Source: Tichowtungia aerotolerans (GTDB lineage Bacteria; Verrucomicrobiota; Kiritimatiellia; Kiritimatiellales; Tichowtungiaceae). From it: DNA of 64,000 nucleotides. The translations under genes and the position numbers were made by a program. Numbering within the stretch: position 1 is the first letter of the stretch; each line of letters starts with the position of its first letter. This document shows positions 35,896 through 45,479 of the stretch, one piece after another. The DNA lies in NCBI RefSeq assembly GCF_009905215.1, contig NZ_CP047593.1:2484900-2548899 (forward strand). Direction: 5' to 3'. The notes under the pieces are model-generated. The model did not search any database. It was given only the letters and a program-made list of their open reading frames with translations, and was not told where the DNA came from.

Positions 35896-38688
35896 ATGAT
35901 GAACCTAAACAACACAGTCGGTGTTTTTCTGGCCGCCGGTCTTCTGGCAGGCGTTCATGCGGATGTGGTTTATCAGGATGATTTCACAGGAGCCGCCGGT
36001 GTTGCGACTGCAACCGTCCCGGAAATTCCGCCGGTCGGGTTTGAACAAAAAAGTTTTAAAACCGGACTGGATGGAGAGGGCCGGTTGGAATCGAGCGACC
36101 CTCTTGCTCCAACGGCGGGTTATCGGGTTAAACTGGGGGGAGCTCCGCTGACCGATGATTTGACCCTTTCTGAAATTTTATTCACCGTTACCATGCGTAC
36201 ACCGACCAACGACTGGATAATGATCGGTTTCCAGGAAAATGATTTCAACGGACTGCTGACCACGGATGCAAATACCGGTCCGGTGGTGCAGTTTAATCCC
36301 GGGGGTACTGTTATTCTTCGCGGCGGAACCTATAGCGGCGGAACCAACGGGAATGTGTCCGTGCCGTTTCGTCATATTTATGCCAACTCCGAAGTGATTA
36401 CTGCAACGATGACTTATCATATTGCTGAACAGACGATGGATTTGGTGATCAACGGATCTGTACTTACCAATGGATTTGCTCTCGGACATGAATTCCCGGT
36501 TGGAGTGTCGTCCGACCCGGTTGTGTGTTGGGCGCAAATGCAACTGCGGCTGCAGCCGTCGGCGGCAGATGGCGGCGGGTATATTGACAGTCTGCAGGTC
36601 GTAAGTGCGTCTTCGGCTTATGCCGCATGGGCGGGCGGATGGGGTGTTGATATCGGAGCCGAAACAAACGACTTCGACGGCGACGGGTTGAACAACTTAT
36701 ATGAATACGGATTGGGTGGAAACCCGGTCGATGCCGCGGACCGGGGAGGGGATTTTGAGTTTGAAACCGTGAATGTCGACGGTACAAACCAATTCCGGTT
36801 TGTTCATCCGCAGTTGTCCCGCCCGAACAATGGGTTGAACTATTTTGTCCAACAGAATGCAAACCTTGTTTCCGGACTGTGGACGGGGAACGGTTGCAGG
36901 ATTGAGGGAACCAACATCACGGGTGGAATACTGGATTTTGCAACCAATTCGGTTGGTATGGAGGATGAGCAGAAATATATGCGTCTGTTTGTGGCGAAGA
37001 CCGGTTCAGCCGAGGCTCTGCGGGCATCAATTCTTAAAGGGCGACCCTTGCCGCTGATCTGTTTGAAAGGGGCTGTTCATGTGAGTGTGGCCGATTTCGG
37101 TGCGGTTCCAGATGATGGACAGGATGATCGCGATGCCGTTGTGGCAGCAATCGAACAGGCCCGGTCCCTTGAGGGACCTGTACAGATCGATTTTGATCCG
37201 GGCATATATGATTTTTTTGCGACAACTGCGGATTTTTCCATGAGCAGCGCCAACGCCGCTGTTCCGCTGATAAACTGTAAGAATCTGGTTGTGGATGGAC
37301 ACGATGCAGAAATTTTGATTCATCGCCAGGATGTGTCTTTTGTCTGGGTCTGGTCCTCTGAAAACCTGATTGTCCGCAATTTTTCCGTTGATTACGATCC
37401 GCTGCCCTTTTCCCAGGGGATCGTCCAGTCGATTGACACCGGTAACGGCAGTTTCCTGTTTGGGCTTCAATCCGGGTTTCCGGAGCCGAACGATCCGTTT
37501 TTTGCGAGCTGCGATTCGTGGGGGATGCTGAAGGATGCGTCTCATCCCGGACGGTTGAAGGCGGACTGTCCATCCTTTTTCAGCTACAGCGACATTCTTG
37601 CGGAGGGCAGCGGTTTGTTTCGTGTCGTGCTGGCGGACGCCGGCCGGATATCCAATTTTGAAGTGGGGGATCCGTTTGTCATTAACGGACGGTCGGCTTC
37701 GATCGGGCGCTATGGATTATCAGAAAATATTACATTTGACCGAATCACAGCCTACGCCTGTCCCGGATCGCTGTTTGTTGGTTCCCGGACCTCTCAGTTG
37801 AACGTCTTAAACTGCAGCGGACAGCTGAAAGGCAATCGTCTGATCGTTAGCGGAGCGGACGGGGTTCATTGTCAGTCGGCCCGTATCGGCCCATGGATTG
37901 AAAACTGCGATTTCGAAGGGTTGTCGGACGACTGCCTGAATATTTACGGGTTGCCTGTTTATATTCTGGAACAGCTCTCTTCCACGCAAATGACGGTTTA
38001 CGCGCGTGCGCCTGTTCTTCCCGGCGATCGGCTGGTCTTTTTTGATCCAAATGCCGGACAGGTTCTGCAGGACACAACGGTGGTATCGTTCTCGGGTAAT
38101 ACACTCACCGTTGCCGACCCGGTTGGAGCGCTCAACATCGCACCGCCGGGAACACCCATTGATACGCGCGGCTGGAAAATTTACGATCATGCCTATAATC
38201 TGGACGCCATCGGAAACCGTTTTGTGTATCGTAACAACACCATGCACGATGGCCGGCGTTACGGAATGCTGCTTAAGGCAAGTTACGGACTCATTGAAAA
38301 CAATGTGTTTGAGGGGCTTTCCCGAACCGGAGTGGTTGTTGAAAACAATATTAATTGGCCGGAAGGGTTCTGGTCTCAGAATCTGGTCATTCAGAACAAC
38401 CGGATTTCGGAGTGCGGATATGGCAATGCCGATCCCTGTGCATTAATTTCCTCCTTGAAGCTGACTGGGTTTATGGACACTCCGATACAAAAAAACATTT
38501 ATGTCTTAAACAATACGTTTAATGCAGTTTCCGGGCCGGCCTTGGAGCTGAGCGGTGTGTCCAATCTGACGGCGCTGGGCAATACCTTCACGAGCGGATC
38601 GACCTCCGGACCGCTGATTACCGTCCAGTACTCAGAAGACATCACCCTGACAAACAATGTGGATGAGGGGCGGGTTGAATTTAATTGA
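35896..38688 (+). CDS. Three-part fusion: ConA-like module + DGDG module + GH110-like beta-helix
   Basis: 930 residues from ATG 35896 (ATG 35899 also possible). Signal peptide MMNLNNTVGVFLAAGLLAGV. Residues 24-240 are the beta-sandwich module also found in 26524 and 49131. Residues 241-370 are the calcium-motif module VDIGAETNDFDGDGLNNLYE, which ends proteins at 49131 and 58174 but is internal here. From about residue 375 (RASILKGRPLPLICLKGAVH) a full GH110-like domain follows, resembling the mature part of 24698. Catalytic candidates are intact: Asp655 (ADGVH) and Asp678-Asp679. The join places the enzyme exactly where a mature N-terminus would start, suggesting fusion of two secreted proteins. 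The front half probably binds glycan or matrix. Confidence 0.82.
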   Translation: MMNLNNTVGVFLAAGLLAGVHADVVYQDDFTGAAGVATATVPEIPPVGFEQKSFKTGLDGEGRLESSDPLAPTAGYRVKLGGAPLTDDLTLSEILFTVTMRTPTNDWIMIGFQENDFNGLLTTDANTGPVVQFNPGGTVILRGGTYSGGTNGNVSVPFRHIYANSEVITATMTYHIAEQTMDLVINGSVLTNGFALGHEFPVGVSSDPVVCWAQMQLRLQPSAADGGGYIDSLQVVSASSAYAAWAGGWGVDIGAETNDFDGDGLNNLYEYGLGGNPVDAADRGGDFEFETVNVDGTNQFRFVHPQLSRPNNGLNYFVQQNANLVSGLWTGNGCRIEGTNITGGILDFATNSVGMEDEQKYMRLFVAKTGSAEALRASILKGRPLPLICLKGAVHVSVADFGAVPDDGQDDRDAVVAAIEQARSLEGPVQIDFDPGIYDFFATTADFSMSSANAAVPLINCKNLVVDGHDAEILIHRQDVSFVWVWSSENLIVRNFSVDYDPLPFSQGIVQSIDTGNGSFLFGLQSGFPEPNDPFFASCDSWGMLKDASHPGRLKADCPSFFSYSDILAEGSGLFRVVLADAGRISNFEVGDPFVINGRSASIGRYGLSENITFDRITAYACPGSLFVGSRTSQLNVLNCSGQLKGNRLIVSGADGVHCQSARIGPWIENCDFEGLSDDCLNIYGLPVYILEQLSSTQMTVYARAPVLPGDRLVFFDPNAGQVLQDTTVVSFSGNTLTVADPVGALNIAPPGTPIDTRGWKIYDHAYNLDAIGNRFVYRNNTMHDGRRYGMLLKASYGLIENNVFEGLSRTGVVVENNINWPEGFWSQNLVIQNNRISECGYGNADPCALISSLKLTGFMDTPIQKNIYVLNNTFNAVSGPALELSGVSNLTALGNTFTSGSTSGPLITVQYSEDITLTNNVDEGRVEFN

Positions 38689-38711
38689 TGGGAAAATACT
38701 AAAAGGATCAC

Positions 38712-40193
38712 ATGAAAACGATATCGACAATCTGTGCTGCGGCCTTGCTGATTGCGGGGTACGCTTTTGCGGAAAAAAACAGTCCGCGGCCCAATCTGCT
38801 GCTGATTGTTACCGATGACGAGAGCTGGTTTGAACACGACATCTACGGGCACTCCAATCTGAAAACCCCGCATTTCAACCGTCTGGCCGAGGAAGGGGTG
38901 CTTTTTACGCGCGGCTATGTCAGTGCTCCGTCCTGCGGCCCGTCGCGGGCCGCGATACTCACGGGCCGCAACAGCTGGGAGCTGGAACAGGGCGCGTGTA
39001 TGCTGTCCTATTTCCCCAAAAAATTCACATCCGTGATGGAGATCCTGGAAAACAACGGATACCAGTCGGCATTCACGGGGAAACCCTGGGGGCCGGGTAT
39101 CTGTCCGCTTGAAGGCCAGACCGGGATGGCCGGCAAGGGGTTTTATGATTTGAAAATCAGGGATTACGAAAAACGCGATTATCTCAATTGCTTCGATGTT
39201 CCCGCGAATTTTGCTGCATTTCTTGCCGAACGCGATACCGGTAAACCGTTTATTTTCTGGGCGGGGATTCATGAGCCGCACGCCGTTTGGCCGGATCAGC
39301 AGGAGGCGGAAAAACTGCTCAAAGAGGAATTCAATGTCGATGCCGGCCGGATCAATCAGGATCCGGGCAACAATCCGTATCTTCAACCGTTCGGGTTTTA
39401 CTATGAACTCCTGAACGCGGACCGCCAGGTGGGGCAGATGCTGGCCTCTCTTGAACAGCAGGATTTGCTTGAAAACACCCTTGTGCTCTATATCGGGGAC
39501 AACGGCTCTGACAGCGATCCGGGCGGGCTGCTTGAAGATGTCGCGAGGCGAAACGGCACCGACATGGATCCCCGTCGAATGAAGGGAAAAAACACCGCGT
39601 ACGATGCGGGGTGCCATGTGCCGATGGCGCTGATGTGGAAAGGGACGGTGCCGCCGGGGCGCGTGATTGACGATTTCATCAAATCCATCGATATCGCACC
39701 GACCTTTCTTCAGGCCGCCGGAGTCCAGGTTCCACCGTTTATGACGGGGAAAAGTTTTCTCGAACTGGTTCTTTCCAGTCAATCGGGCCGGATTGACCCC
39801 GAACGCGATTTTGTGATGACCGGAAGCGAATGGCATACGCACCCGCGCACAACCCGTACGATCCGTGACGGGCGCTATGAATATATTGTAAAGTATCCGA
39901 ATGCGGACCGTCCGGAGCGGATCGTAGAACTCTACGATTTGCAGAACGATATGTGGGAATATAAAAATCTGATCGATAATCCTGAATACGCACCTGTCAG
40001 GGAGCGGCTTAAGGCGATGATGGCTGAAGCCGGCCGCAGGACCGGTGATCCGCGAACGACCGGCAATCTGGAGATTTTGGAGGAAACGCTGCGGGTGCAG
40101 GATGAGCTGTGGCCGCATTGGGGGGCGGAAATCCGCAAGCGGGCCGCCGGGAAACCGTACAGCGGGCTGAAGGAATATCTGGGGGGGGATTGA
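38712..40193 (+). CDS. Secreted type I sulfatase, sulfoglucosamine-sulfohydrolase-like type
   Basis: 493 residues; signal peptide to YAFA. TDDESWFEHDIYGH opens the domain. Formylglycine Cys75 in CGPSR. The usual GKWH is replaced by TGKPWGPG, and YFPKKFTSVMEIL precedes it; this combination is what I associate with the heparan N-sulfatase-like (SGSH) branch of S1. IGDNGSDSD is the second metal motif. In environmental bacteria this branch is broad, so an N-sulfated substrate should not be assumed. AAAGGATC ribosome site; coupled within operon 2. Confidence 0.93.
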   Translation: MKTISTICAAALLIAGYAFAEKNSPRPNLLLIVTDDESWFEHDIYGHSNLKTPHFNRLAEEGVLFTRGYVSAPSCGPSRAAILTGRNSWELEQGACMLSYFPKKFTSVMEILENNGYQSAFTGKPWGPGICPLEGQTGMAGKGFYDLKIRDYEKRDYLNCFDVPANFAAFLAERDTGKPFIFWAGIHEPHAVWPDQQEAEKLLKEEFNVDAGRINQDPGNNPYLQPFGFYYELLNADRQVGQMLASLEQQDLLENTLVLYIGDNGSDSDPGGLLEDVARRNGTDMDPRRMKGKNTAYDAGCHVPMALMWKGTVPPGRVIDDFIKSIDIAPTFLQAAGVQVPPFMTGKSFLELVLSSQSGRIDPERDFVMTGSEWHTHPRTTRTIRDGRYEYIVKYPNADRPERIVELYDLQNDMWEYKNLIDNPEYAPVRERLKAMMAEAGRRTGDPRTTGNLEILEETLRVQDELWPHWGAEIRKRAAGKPYSGLKEYLGGD

Positions 40194-40326
40194 GTTCGAT
40201 GCTTCAGGATTCAGACGCTTTTCCAAGCCTTGGGAAATCACGAAATGTTTAATGTAAGCAGAAAGCGCCGGTTGTCTTTCCCAATGTGCAATTCGGCATG
40301 TTCAGAACCATGTAGAGGAGCGGGAT

Positions 40327-42089
40327 ATGAAAAAAGTTTTTTAATGTTGATCATGCTTGCCGGGTTGGCGGCCTATGGGCTGCCGGACTATGAGCGGTTT
40401 CTTCAAAAAGCCCGGGCTGGTGAGCCGATCACGGTCGCGTATCTCGGCGGTTCGATCACGGTTGGCGGTTCCACCTCGCCTGCGCAAGGGGTGGATCGAG
40501 TCGGCAGGAAGTATCGTTATGACATGGACATCAACCGCGATTCCTGGCGGGCGCTGACCTTCGAATGGCTTCGCGAAACCTACGAACAAAAGCCGGGCCA
40601 GTTCGTGCAGGTGTCTGCCGGGCTCGGTGCCACGGGCAGCATGATGGGCTCCTATCGTCTGGCCCGGGATATTCTCTCCTATAAGCCCGATCTTTTGTTT
40701 ATTGAGTATGCGATTAACGATGGAGGGGTGGGCAAAATCACAAAGGAGAATCCCTTCGATCGCCGGTCCATTCTACGAACCTATCAAAGCATCATTTCCC
40801 GCGTGAAAAAACAGAATCCAGACTGCGCGATCTTTATTCCTATCAGCACTTATCGCGACGCGTTGACCCGGGAGCATGAACTGTTTCGTGCCAGTGCTGA
40901 AATGACAGAAAGGGCGGCGCATTGGTTTAAGGTGCCGTTTGCGGATATCACCAGGGTCTGTTATAAAGATCCGCTTCCGGAGGGACTTGAACGCGACCGG
41001 CTTTTTGACGGGCCTGAGAGTGCTGGAAACCGCGTGCATCCCTCTATGCAGGGGCACCGGGCCTATGCCGAAGGTGTGATTGCCGTGTTGAAAAAAGCGT
41101 TTGCCAATGAACCATTCAATTTTAAAAAGCAGCCGTTTGAAAACGTTGAGCCGTCCCCGCGATTCCCGCGATTTATTCCCGCCCGGGAGCTGATGCCGCA
41201 CGCAACCGGCGACTGGAATCTTGAAGAGTATACGGAGCGCTGGGAGCGTGAGCCCTGCCTGGTCGGCTACCCCAGTCTGGTCACAACAGATCCTGATGCG
41301 GCATTGGAACTGGTATTGAAGGGAACGTCCATTGGTGCCTGGCTTCAGAGCGGTGCCGTCGAAGTTTTTCTCGACGGGAAAGCACTCGGCATTTATCGGA
41401 AGTCGGGCAAGGGGAAATCAAAATTCAAGGGTCGGTTCAGACTGTTTTCAAACGCGCTGGATCCTGATATGGAACACCGCCTTAAACTGATTCCGGTCGA
41501 TTCAGAGAAGATTGTTTTGCACGGTTTGTTTGTGGATGAACTGCAAGACACCGGGGCCGATGAGGTCGAGCAGCGTACGATTGACATGTCGCTTTTGGAG
41601 GTAAAGGTGGAACAGGAGATTGACGATGGGTTCACCATTCCTCGGGAAAAGGACGCGTCGAGCGTCTTGGTCTGGGATTTTGATACGTTGGAGGGATGGG
41701 AAACCCAGAGTACTTGCAAGAAAAGTCTGGCGGACGGAATCCTCCACATAGAAATGATCGGGTCCAAAACGGCGGACAGGGCGCGTATTATCCATAAGGA
41801 TATTTTAACCCTCGGCGGGCCATACACTGTAAATATTCGTCTCCGTTCGGTCGGCGGGACCGCCACGGGCGAGCGGGGGGTGGCGTTCTGGACTACACCC
41901 TCTTCCCCGAAAGTGGCAAATGGCAACCGCAAAGATTTTGCGGTTGTGAACGATGGGAAATGGCATGACTACGAGCTGGTGATTCCCGTGGCAGAGCCTC
42001 TGACTTCGCTCGTTCTTTATACCCGCTTCCTTCCAGGGATATCAGAGATTGATCGTGTCGAACTGAAGGGTCGCAGCAAATCAGAATAA
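40327..42089 (+). CDS. SGNH/GDSL-type hydrolase with frameshifted signal peptide
   Basis: The strong ribosome site GAGGAGCGGG points to ATG 40327, but that frame stops after MKKVF. The protein frame has its first suitable ATG at 40344 (MLIMLAGLAAYG). One extra A in the A6 run 40330-40335 would give MKKSFLMLIMLAGLAAYG, a perfect signal peptide, so a one-base loss in the homopolymer is likely. The body has the SGNH blocks: VAYLGGSITVGGS (nucleophile Ser in GGSIT), GLGATGS, FIEYAIND and RVHPSMQGH (catalytic His). After about residue 300 there is a beta-domain and then a ~150-residue carbohydrate-binding-like domain (VWDFDTLEGWETQS). Expected to deacylate glycans. Secretion depends on the frame being restored or on start at 40344. 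Confidence 0.8.
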
Positions 42090-42107
42090 AGAAAAAATCT
42101 TTTCGAA

Positions 42108-43043
42108 ATGAAGAAAAAATCTCTACAAAAGATTATGTCCTTTTGCGGCCTCATGGCGGTTTTTTCCGCTTTGACCGCAGCGAATGCCCAGGCCATCCGG
42201 GTCGGGGATGCGGAACTGCTCTACACCATGGACGAGATTCCCATCCGCTACGACGGAACCATTTCCACTCTCAGGAAAGAGGGAAATGCCGTCTGCTTTT
42301 TTGGTTCGTTCGGCTGTCGGTTCGAACCCGGCGGTGAGCGCCGCAGCCGTCACTGGTGGTTTTCCGGGCCGCCCGAAGGTCCGCTGAAGATTCATCTGGA
42401 GAGCAGGACGGAAGAGGAATGCTGGGATTACAACGGCCATTATCAGGACACCGCCGAGGCCGGCATCTGGATACTGGCCGTGCACCGGCTTGCAACCGGC
42501 GGCCTCCTGGCCGTTACGCACGCGGAATACCGCTATCCCGATGATCGTCCGGATCAGTATGCAAGCGGACACCGCTTTGCCCTCGGCCTCGGGGATTCAA
42601 CCGACGGCGGGGATCACTGGACTTATTGCGGCGAAATCGCTAAAGCCGCCAACGATGCGGTAAACGTAGGCGGCGGCGCCTATATCCTGCGGGAGGGGTA
42701 TATCTATGCGTATTTCAACGATACGGATACTGCTTCCGGGCAAAGACTGGCCTGTGTGGTTCGCGCTCCGCTGGACGAGGTTGTACAGGCGGCCGTCCGG
42801 TACAAAGTGACAACATGGCATAAATATCGCGATGGAAAGTGGGATGTGCCTGGATTGTCCGGCCGGCCGGGTGGCGATATTCTGCCCCGGGGCTATGGCG
42901 GCGAAGACCTGCATGCCGATGCGGCCTTCTGTACCGCTCTCGATCAGTACCTGATGACGATCCACACGCATGGCGCCGGAAAACTGCTGCTGTTCTCATC
43001 AGAAGACGGCCTCGACTGGAAACAAACAATCGGCTGTGATTGA
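42108..43043 (+). CDS. Beta-propeller (sialidase-like) glycosidase, main part, cut by frameshift
   Basis: 311 residues with signal peptide (SALTAANAQA). Tryptophan- and Asp-rich propeller repeats: LGDSTDGGDHWTYCGEI, IYAYFNDTD, LLFSSEDGLDWKQ. These resemble BNR/Asp-box sialidase-superfamily or GH43/GH117-like five-bladed propellers; I cannot choose among them. Translation ends at TGA 43041, but the conserved continuation is found one base on (see 43036-43212). The full product would be about 367 residues. Catalytic residues cannot be assigned. Expected to be secreted and to trim glycan ends. Confidence 0.65.
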   Translation: MKKKSLQKIMSFCGLMAVFSALTAANAQAIRVGDAELLYTMDEIPIRYDGTISTLRKEGNAVCFFGSFGCRFEPGGERRSRHWWFSGPPEGPLKIHLESRTEEECWDYNGHYQDTAEAGIWILAVHRLATGGLLAVTHAEYRYPDDRPDQYASGHRFALGLGDSTDGGDHWTYCGEIAKAANDAVNVGGGAYILREGYIYAYFNDTDTASGQRLACVVRAPLDEVVQAAVRYKVTTWHKYRDGKWDVPGLSGRPGGDILPRGYGGEDLHADAAFCTALDQYLMTIHTHGAGKLLLFSSEDGLDWKQTIGCD

Positions 43044-43212
43044 CGAGACTGAGGAAGACGCCATGCAACCGTATGCGGCATTCGTTGATTACAACAGTCC
43101 TGTCGATGACGGTCTTGTTGTGGGAAACCGGTTCTATATTTATTATCCCCGGATGCAGATGAAAGACCAGAACAAGGCGCCCATGTACCGACGGCTGATC
43201 ACAATTGAATAA
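43036..43212 (+). pseudogene. Out-of-frame 3' end of the propeller glycosidase
   Basis: From GTG 43036 the +1 frame continues the previous protein (VIDETEEDAMQPYAAFVDYN, then VVGNRFYIYYPRMQM) to TAA 43210-43212. The text is that expected of the last propeller blade, without its own ribosome site or start. It is therefore the tail of the 42108 gene separated by a one-base change at about 43030-43041, not an independent gene. Confidence 0.75.
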
Positions 43213-43231
43213 AAAAGAAAGAGAAAGTCGA

Positions 43232-44656
43232 ATGAAAGGCAGAAAAGTATCACTGATACGAATGTTTGGATATGCATTGGGAGAGGGGGCCACCTCGATC
43301 ACCATGAACGGTATCTCCAACTTTGCGATGCTTTTTTATACCCAGGTGCTGGGACTGAGCGCGGCCTACGCCGGAATCGCATTGAGCATCACGACGCTGT
43401 GGGATGCGGTGACTGATCCGGTGATGGGGCACATCACGGACAATACGCGCAGTCGGTTCGGGCGGCGCCTGCCGTATGTCTTCTGGGGCGGCCTCGCGCT
43501 GGCGACCTCTTTCTTCCTGCTGTGGATACTGCCGGGGAAATTCACCGAAGCATCCGCGATTTTCTGGTGCATTCTGCTGATCAACCTCGTTGTTCGAACT
43601 GCTGTGACCGTGTTTGTGGTTCCTTATACCGCACTGGGGTTTGAAATGTGCCCGGACTATGTAGACCGTTCCCGGCTTCAGGGGGTGCGTTTCTTTCTCA
43701 ATCAGATGGTCAATCTGGTTTTCGGCGCCGGGGCATGGTCCATGTTCTTCAGGGATCGGATTGCTGAAGACGGCAGTCGGATTGATGGAACGCAGATTCA
43801 GGGCAACTATCTGGTCATGGGGGGCGTGCTGGCGGTTGTTTCGTTCATCGCTATCATCAGCTGTGTCCTGGCGACCCGGCGCTATGCGGCCAACAGCCGG
43901 TCCATGTCGATGGAAGGCAACACCCTGAAGGCTTTTTTCAGGGACATGGCCGGGATTTTTACGGATCGGCTGGCCTGGTATGTGTTCGGATTTTTCGGAG
44001 TCGCCCAGCTGGCCATGCTGCTGGTCTCCCAGATCCAGATGTTCACCTATGTGCACTATATGCAGTTTGCGGATAATGAAAAAACCTGTGTGCACGGCAC
44101 GGGGATGGTCGCCTTTGCACTGGGTTCCATTTGCCTGTCCAGGCTGGTGGCCCGCTTTGACAAAAAGGCGGCCGGGTATATCGGCATGATCATCAGTCTG
44201 TCGGGCGGACTGGCGCTTTTTGCAGTATTCTCAACCGGCCTGCTTGCTCCGCAGACCCTGTGGGGCGACGTTCCGATCGCAACGGTTCTTTTTGCTCTTT
44301 TCCAGGGAATGTGGTGGGGCGGCTGCGGGATTCTGGTGCCGCTGGCGCTTTCCATGATCGCGGATATTTCCGCGATTAACCGGCATCGCACCGGCGCGGC
44401 GAAAGACGGCAGTTATTCCGCGGTATTCAGTTTCTTCCTGAAGGCGGCAACGTCGTTCGGCCTGCTGATTACCGGTTGGCTGGTCACCTGGGCCGGGATC
44501 GTCTCCGGCGCGGAGCATCAGACGGTCGAGGCCGCCCGCAATGTTTCTGTGATGACCTTCCTGAGCGGTCCGGCGCTGGTCGTTCTCTCGTTCTTTATCC
44601 TGAGGAAATATCCGGTGGATCGGGCGTACATGGAAAAACTGCATTCGGAAGAATAG
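43232..44656 (+). CDS. GPH-family sugar:cation symporter (MFS, MelB-like), copy 2
   Basis: 474 residues from ATG 43232; a TTG at 43205 is in frame but overlaps the previous tail, and the 43232 start aligns with copy 1. Inner-membrane protein with about 12 hydrophobic segments. DAVTDPVMGHITDNTRSRFG is the family signature, PYTALGFEMCPDYVDRSRLQ the second block. Closely related to 16919 (shared SITMNG.SNFAM, WWGGCG.LVPLA.SMIAD, TFEARN-like ends). Expected to import the monosaccharide or short glycan released by operon 2 enzymes. The following gene pair (44670, 45476) includes a sulfatase without signal peptide, which could process an imported sulfated sugar. Confidence 0.93.
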   Translation: MKGRKVSLIRMFGYALGEGATSITMNGISNFAMLFYTQVLGLSAAYAGIALSITTLWDAVTDPVMGHITDNTRSRFGRRLPYVFWGGLALATSFFLLWILPGKFTEASAIFWCILLINLVVRTAVTVFVVPYTALGFEMCPDYVDRSRLQGVRFFLNQMVNLVFGAGAWSMFFRDRIAEDGSRIDGTQIQGNYLVMGGVLAVVSFIAIISCVLATRRYAANSRSMSMEGNTLKAFFRDMAGIFTDRLAWYVFGFFGVAQLAMLLVSQIQMFTYVHYMQFADNEKTCVHGTGMVAFALGSICLSRLVARFDKKAAGYIGMIISLSGGLALFAVFSTGLLAPQTLWGDVPIATVLFALFQGMWWGGCGILVPLALSMIADISAINRHRTGAAKDGSYSAVFSFFLKAATSFGLLITGWLVTWAGIVSGAEHQTVEAARNVSVMTFLSGPALVVLSFFILRKYPVDRAYMEKLHSEE

Positions 44657-44669
44657 AAAGGAGAAAACA

Positions 44670-45479
44670 ATGATGGCAACCCGTCGCAGATTTATGGAAG
44701 GAACGCTTCACGCGGCCATGCTTTCGGTTCTGGGCAACCGTGTGTTCGGTGCGCAGGCGGCATCCGGTTCATACGCTCTAAATCCGGCGTTTGAATATTT
44801 AAAAAAGTGGGTCGCTCCGACGGCTCCTTATACGCCGGACGGGCCGATGGTCCTGAAGTACGATATAATCAACTGGATGGGCGAAGGCGGGCCGCATAAC
44901 ACGGTGATCGGAAAGCTGATCCTTTCCCGCCTGCGCCGGGAACAGGGCCGCGTTGCCTTCCGTGTCGACTGTGCCTGCGGTCAGGATCACTGGGTATCCG
45001 AAGTCACCTGCCTTGACGACGTCTGGAACACGCCGGAAGAGTGGACGTTTACGTCAAAGCCGCTCAGCCCGGACACAAACTGCCGGAATCTGGTGGAGAA
45101 CCGGTTTAAAGGCATTCGAAAGAAAACAGAACTGGAACTGACATGGGCTGGCGGTCGCAAAAAAAGCATTCCGTTTTCCGGCCCGATCCTGTTTCCGTTT
45201 GCTCTGCTGGCATCGCCGGAAAAATGGGCCCGGTCTTCTGCCGCTGACCAGCCGATGAATGCATTGCGGGAACTGCATTACCTGATGCCGGACCAGCGGT
45301 TCATCGCCGACGGAACGGTTGTCTTGACAGATGGCTCCTCACTGGGTTCCTTTCTTCAGTACGGTCCGGGAGGAATCCCCGTAAATTATGTCTCCGGTCC
45401 GACCGGCCTGCCTCTGGCCATGACCGGATTTCTGATTTCATATCTTTTGACCGATGCTGAGATCGGAGGTGCCGCATGA
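44670..45479 (+). CDS. Tat-signal protein coupled to a signal-less sulfatase (copy B)
   Basis: 269 residues; ATG 44670 (ATG 44673 next) behind GAAAGGAG. The N-terminus MMATRRRFMEGTLHAAMLSV is Tat-like. Family not recognised. It aligns with 4126 in the middle and C-terminal parts: SEVTCLDDVWNTPEEWTFTS, SPDTNCRNL, LTDGSSLGSFLQYGPGGIPV. Cys residues (CACGQDHW) might bind metal, but this run is not kept in copy A. Its last four bases overlap ATG 45476 of a sulfatase whose nearest relative is the one paired with copy A. The pairing is therefore conserved between operons. Confidence 0.75.
   Translation: MMATRRRFMEGTLHAAMLSVLGNRVFGAQAASGSYALNPAFEYLKKWVAPTAPYTPDGPMVLKYDIINWMGEGGPHNTVIGKLILSRLRREQGRVAFRVDCACGQDHWVSEVTCLDDVWNTPEEWTFTSKPLSPDTNCRNLVENRFKGIRKKTELELTWAGGRKKSIPFSGPILFPFALLASPEKWARSSAADQPMNALRELHYLMPDQRFIADGTVVLTDGSSLGSFLQYGPGGIPVNYVSGPTGLPLAMTGFLISYLLTDAEIGGAA

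Noticed and set aside
38499-40241. 580-codon open frame on the minus strand
   Set aside because: It lies opposite the intact sulfatase at 38712 in a GC-biased frame, has no family motif or ribosome site, and is a shadow of that gene.
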